DNA from: Lachnospiraceae bacterium
GTDB taxonomy: Bacteria; Bacillota; Clostridia; Lachnospirales; Lachnospiraceae
Assembly: GCA_017613225.1 (NCBI GenBank)
Contig: JAGAEH010000241.1
Coordinates: 1 to 23,605, forward strand
Length of the DNA stretch: 23,605 bases
Direction of reading: 5' to 3'
Of the stretch, positions 23,214 through 23,605 are shown in pieces. Made by a program: the position numbers and the translations under genes. Position 1 is the stretch's first letter; each line of letters begins with the position of its first letter. The notes beneath the pieces were generated by a model. That model did no database searches. It was not told where the DNA came from and saw only the letters and a list, made by a program, of their open reading frames with translations.

Positions 23214-23605
23214 TTATAGAGGAAATGCTACTGCATCCTTGTACAGCTTTTTCAGAAGATCGATGAATGCACGCAGGGAGTCCCGGTGGTCATCCTTATG
23301 TGTACAGAGTACACAGGAGAAGCTCTCGCTGCAGTCAAAGGGGATCCAGGCAAACTGGCCGCTGTGGTCATTTAAGAATCCGGGGGCAAGGCAGACGCCG
23401 CGTCCTGCCGCCACATTGGTAAGAGTCGTGTCGTGATCGGCACTGTTGAAGTAATTGATTTTTCCGCTGGCGATCAGCCGGTGCTGAACGGCACGCAGGG
23501 CCAGCGGAGAACCGCCGCCCACCATGAGCGTCCGTCCGGACAGATCAGCCTCAGTGACCAGGTTTTTTCCAGTCAGCGGATCATCCCGCTGCGCGATCAG
23601 ATAGA
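23214..23605 (-). CDS. LysR family transcriptional regulator, C-terminal part (5' partial)
   Basis: The frame is open to the right edge, giving about 130 residues ending at the TAA at 23214-23216. The sequence fits the second half of a LysR substrate-binding domain: YLIAQRDDPLTGKN, DLSGRTLMVGGGSP (the usual dL.g..li), then TNVAAGRGVCLAPGF (V.aG.Gi.llP) and a final SLRAFIDLLKK helix. The DNA-binding N-terminus and the divergent target gene normally found beside it lie outside the window, so the effector is unknown. It converges on the TIR gene with a shared terminator. Confidence 0.85.
   Translation of the reverse strand, partial: YLIAQRDDPLTGKNLVTEADLSGRTLMVGGGSPLALRAVQHRLIASGKINYFNSADHDTTLTNVAAGRGVCLAPGFLNDHSGQFAWIPFDCSESFSCVLCTHKDDHRDSLRAFIDLLKKLYKDAVAFPL

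Overview
The window looks like a chromosomal segment from a fairly GC-rich member of the Bacillota, class Clostridia. The main reason is the minus-strand cluster asp23-nusB-xseA-xseB-ispA-dxs-tlyA-nadK-recN, the classic Firmicutes order. Sigma-A-type promoters with 17-bp spacers, strong AGGAGG ribosome binding sites, Asp23, a secreted YkuD protein with cell-wall-binding repeats and a Gram-positive NlpC/P60 surface protein support this. No sporulation gene is visible, and argR, usually between nadK and recN, is absent. I cannot name the genus.

Layout: (1) 1-989, the 3' third of clpB (+) and its terminator. (2) 1019-3400, minus strand: a histidine phosphatase and a secreted L,D-transpeptidase with wall-binding repeats. 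(3) 3479-4803, minus strand: a YgjP-like metallopeptidase translationally coupled to a small tautomerase, behind a promoter and a ~290-nt leader of six hairpin repeats. (4) 5035-5962, plus strand: a PD-(D/E)XK-like putative nuclease with its own promoter. (5) 5963-6524, a convergent intergenic region built almost wholly of three repeat systems. (6) 6525-9420, minus strand: two tandem AbgB-like M20 amidohydrolases separated by a palindromic dispersed repeat. (7) 9671-18319, minus strand: the nine-gene housekeeping operon with a clear promoter at 18291-18319. It links surface/envelope (Asp23), transcription antitermination (NusB), DNA repair (exonuclease VII, RecN), isoprenoid synthesis (IspA, Dxs), rRNA methylation (TlyA) and NADP supply (NadK). 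(8) 18487-18681, a small Cro/C1-type regulator (+). (9) 18726-21359, a large secreted NlpC/P60 protein with four Ig-like repeats (-). (10) 21554-23029, divergent from it, a TIR-domain protein with a C-terminal Nudix-like domain (+). (11) 23214 to the right edge, the C-terminal part of a LysR regulator (-).

The most notable items are the TIR-Nudix fusion, a candidate stand-alone NAD-linked immune protein; two 57-bp modules, each with four TGGTCAG half-sites in exact mirror symmetry with 21-bp phasing; and a recurring pattern in which the last codons and stop of a gene are tandemly copied downstream at a 39-44 bp period (YgjP-like gene, first abgB, recN). The six-hairpin leader with compensatory base changes is also unusual. 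All functional calls come from reading motifs by eye; no database search was run.
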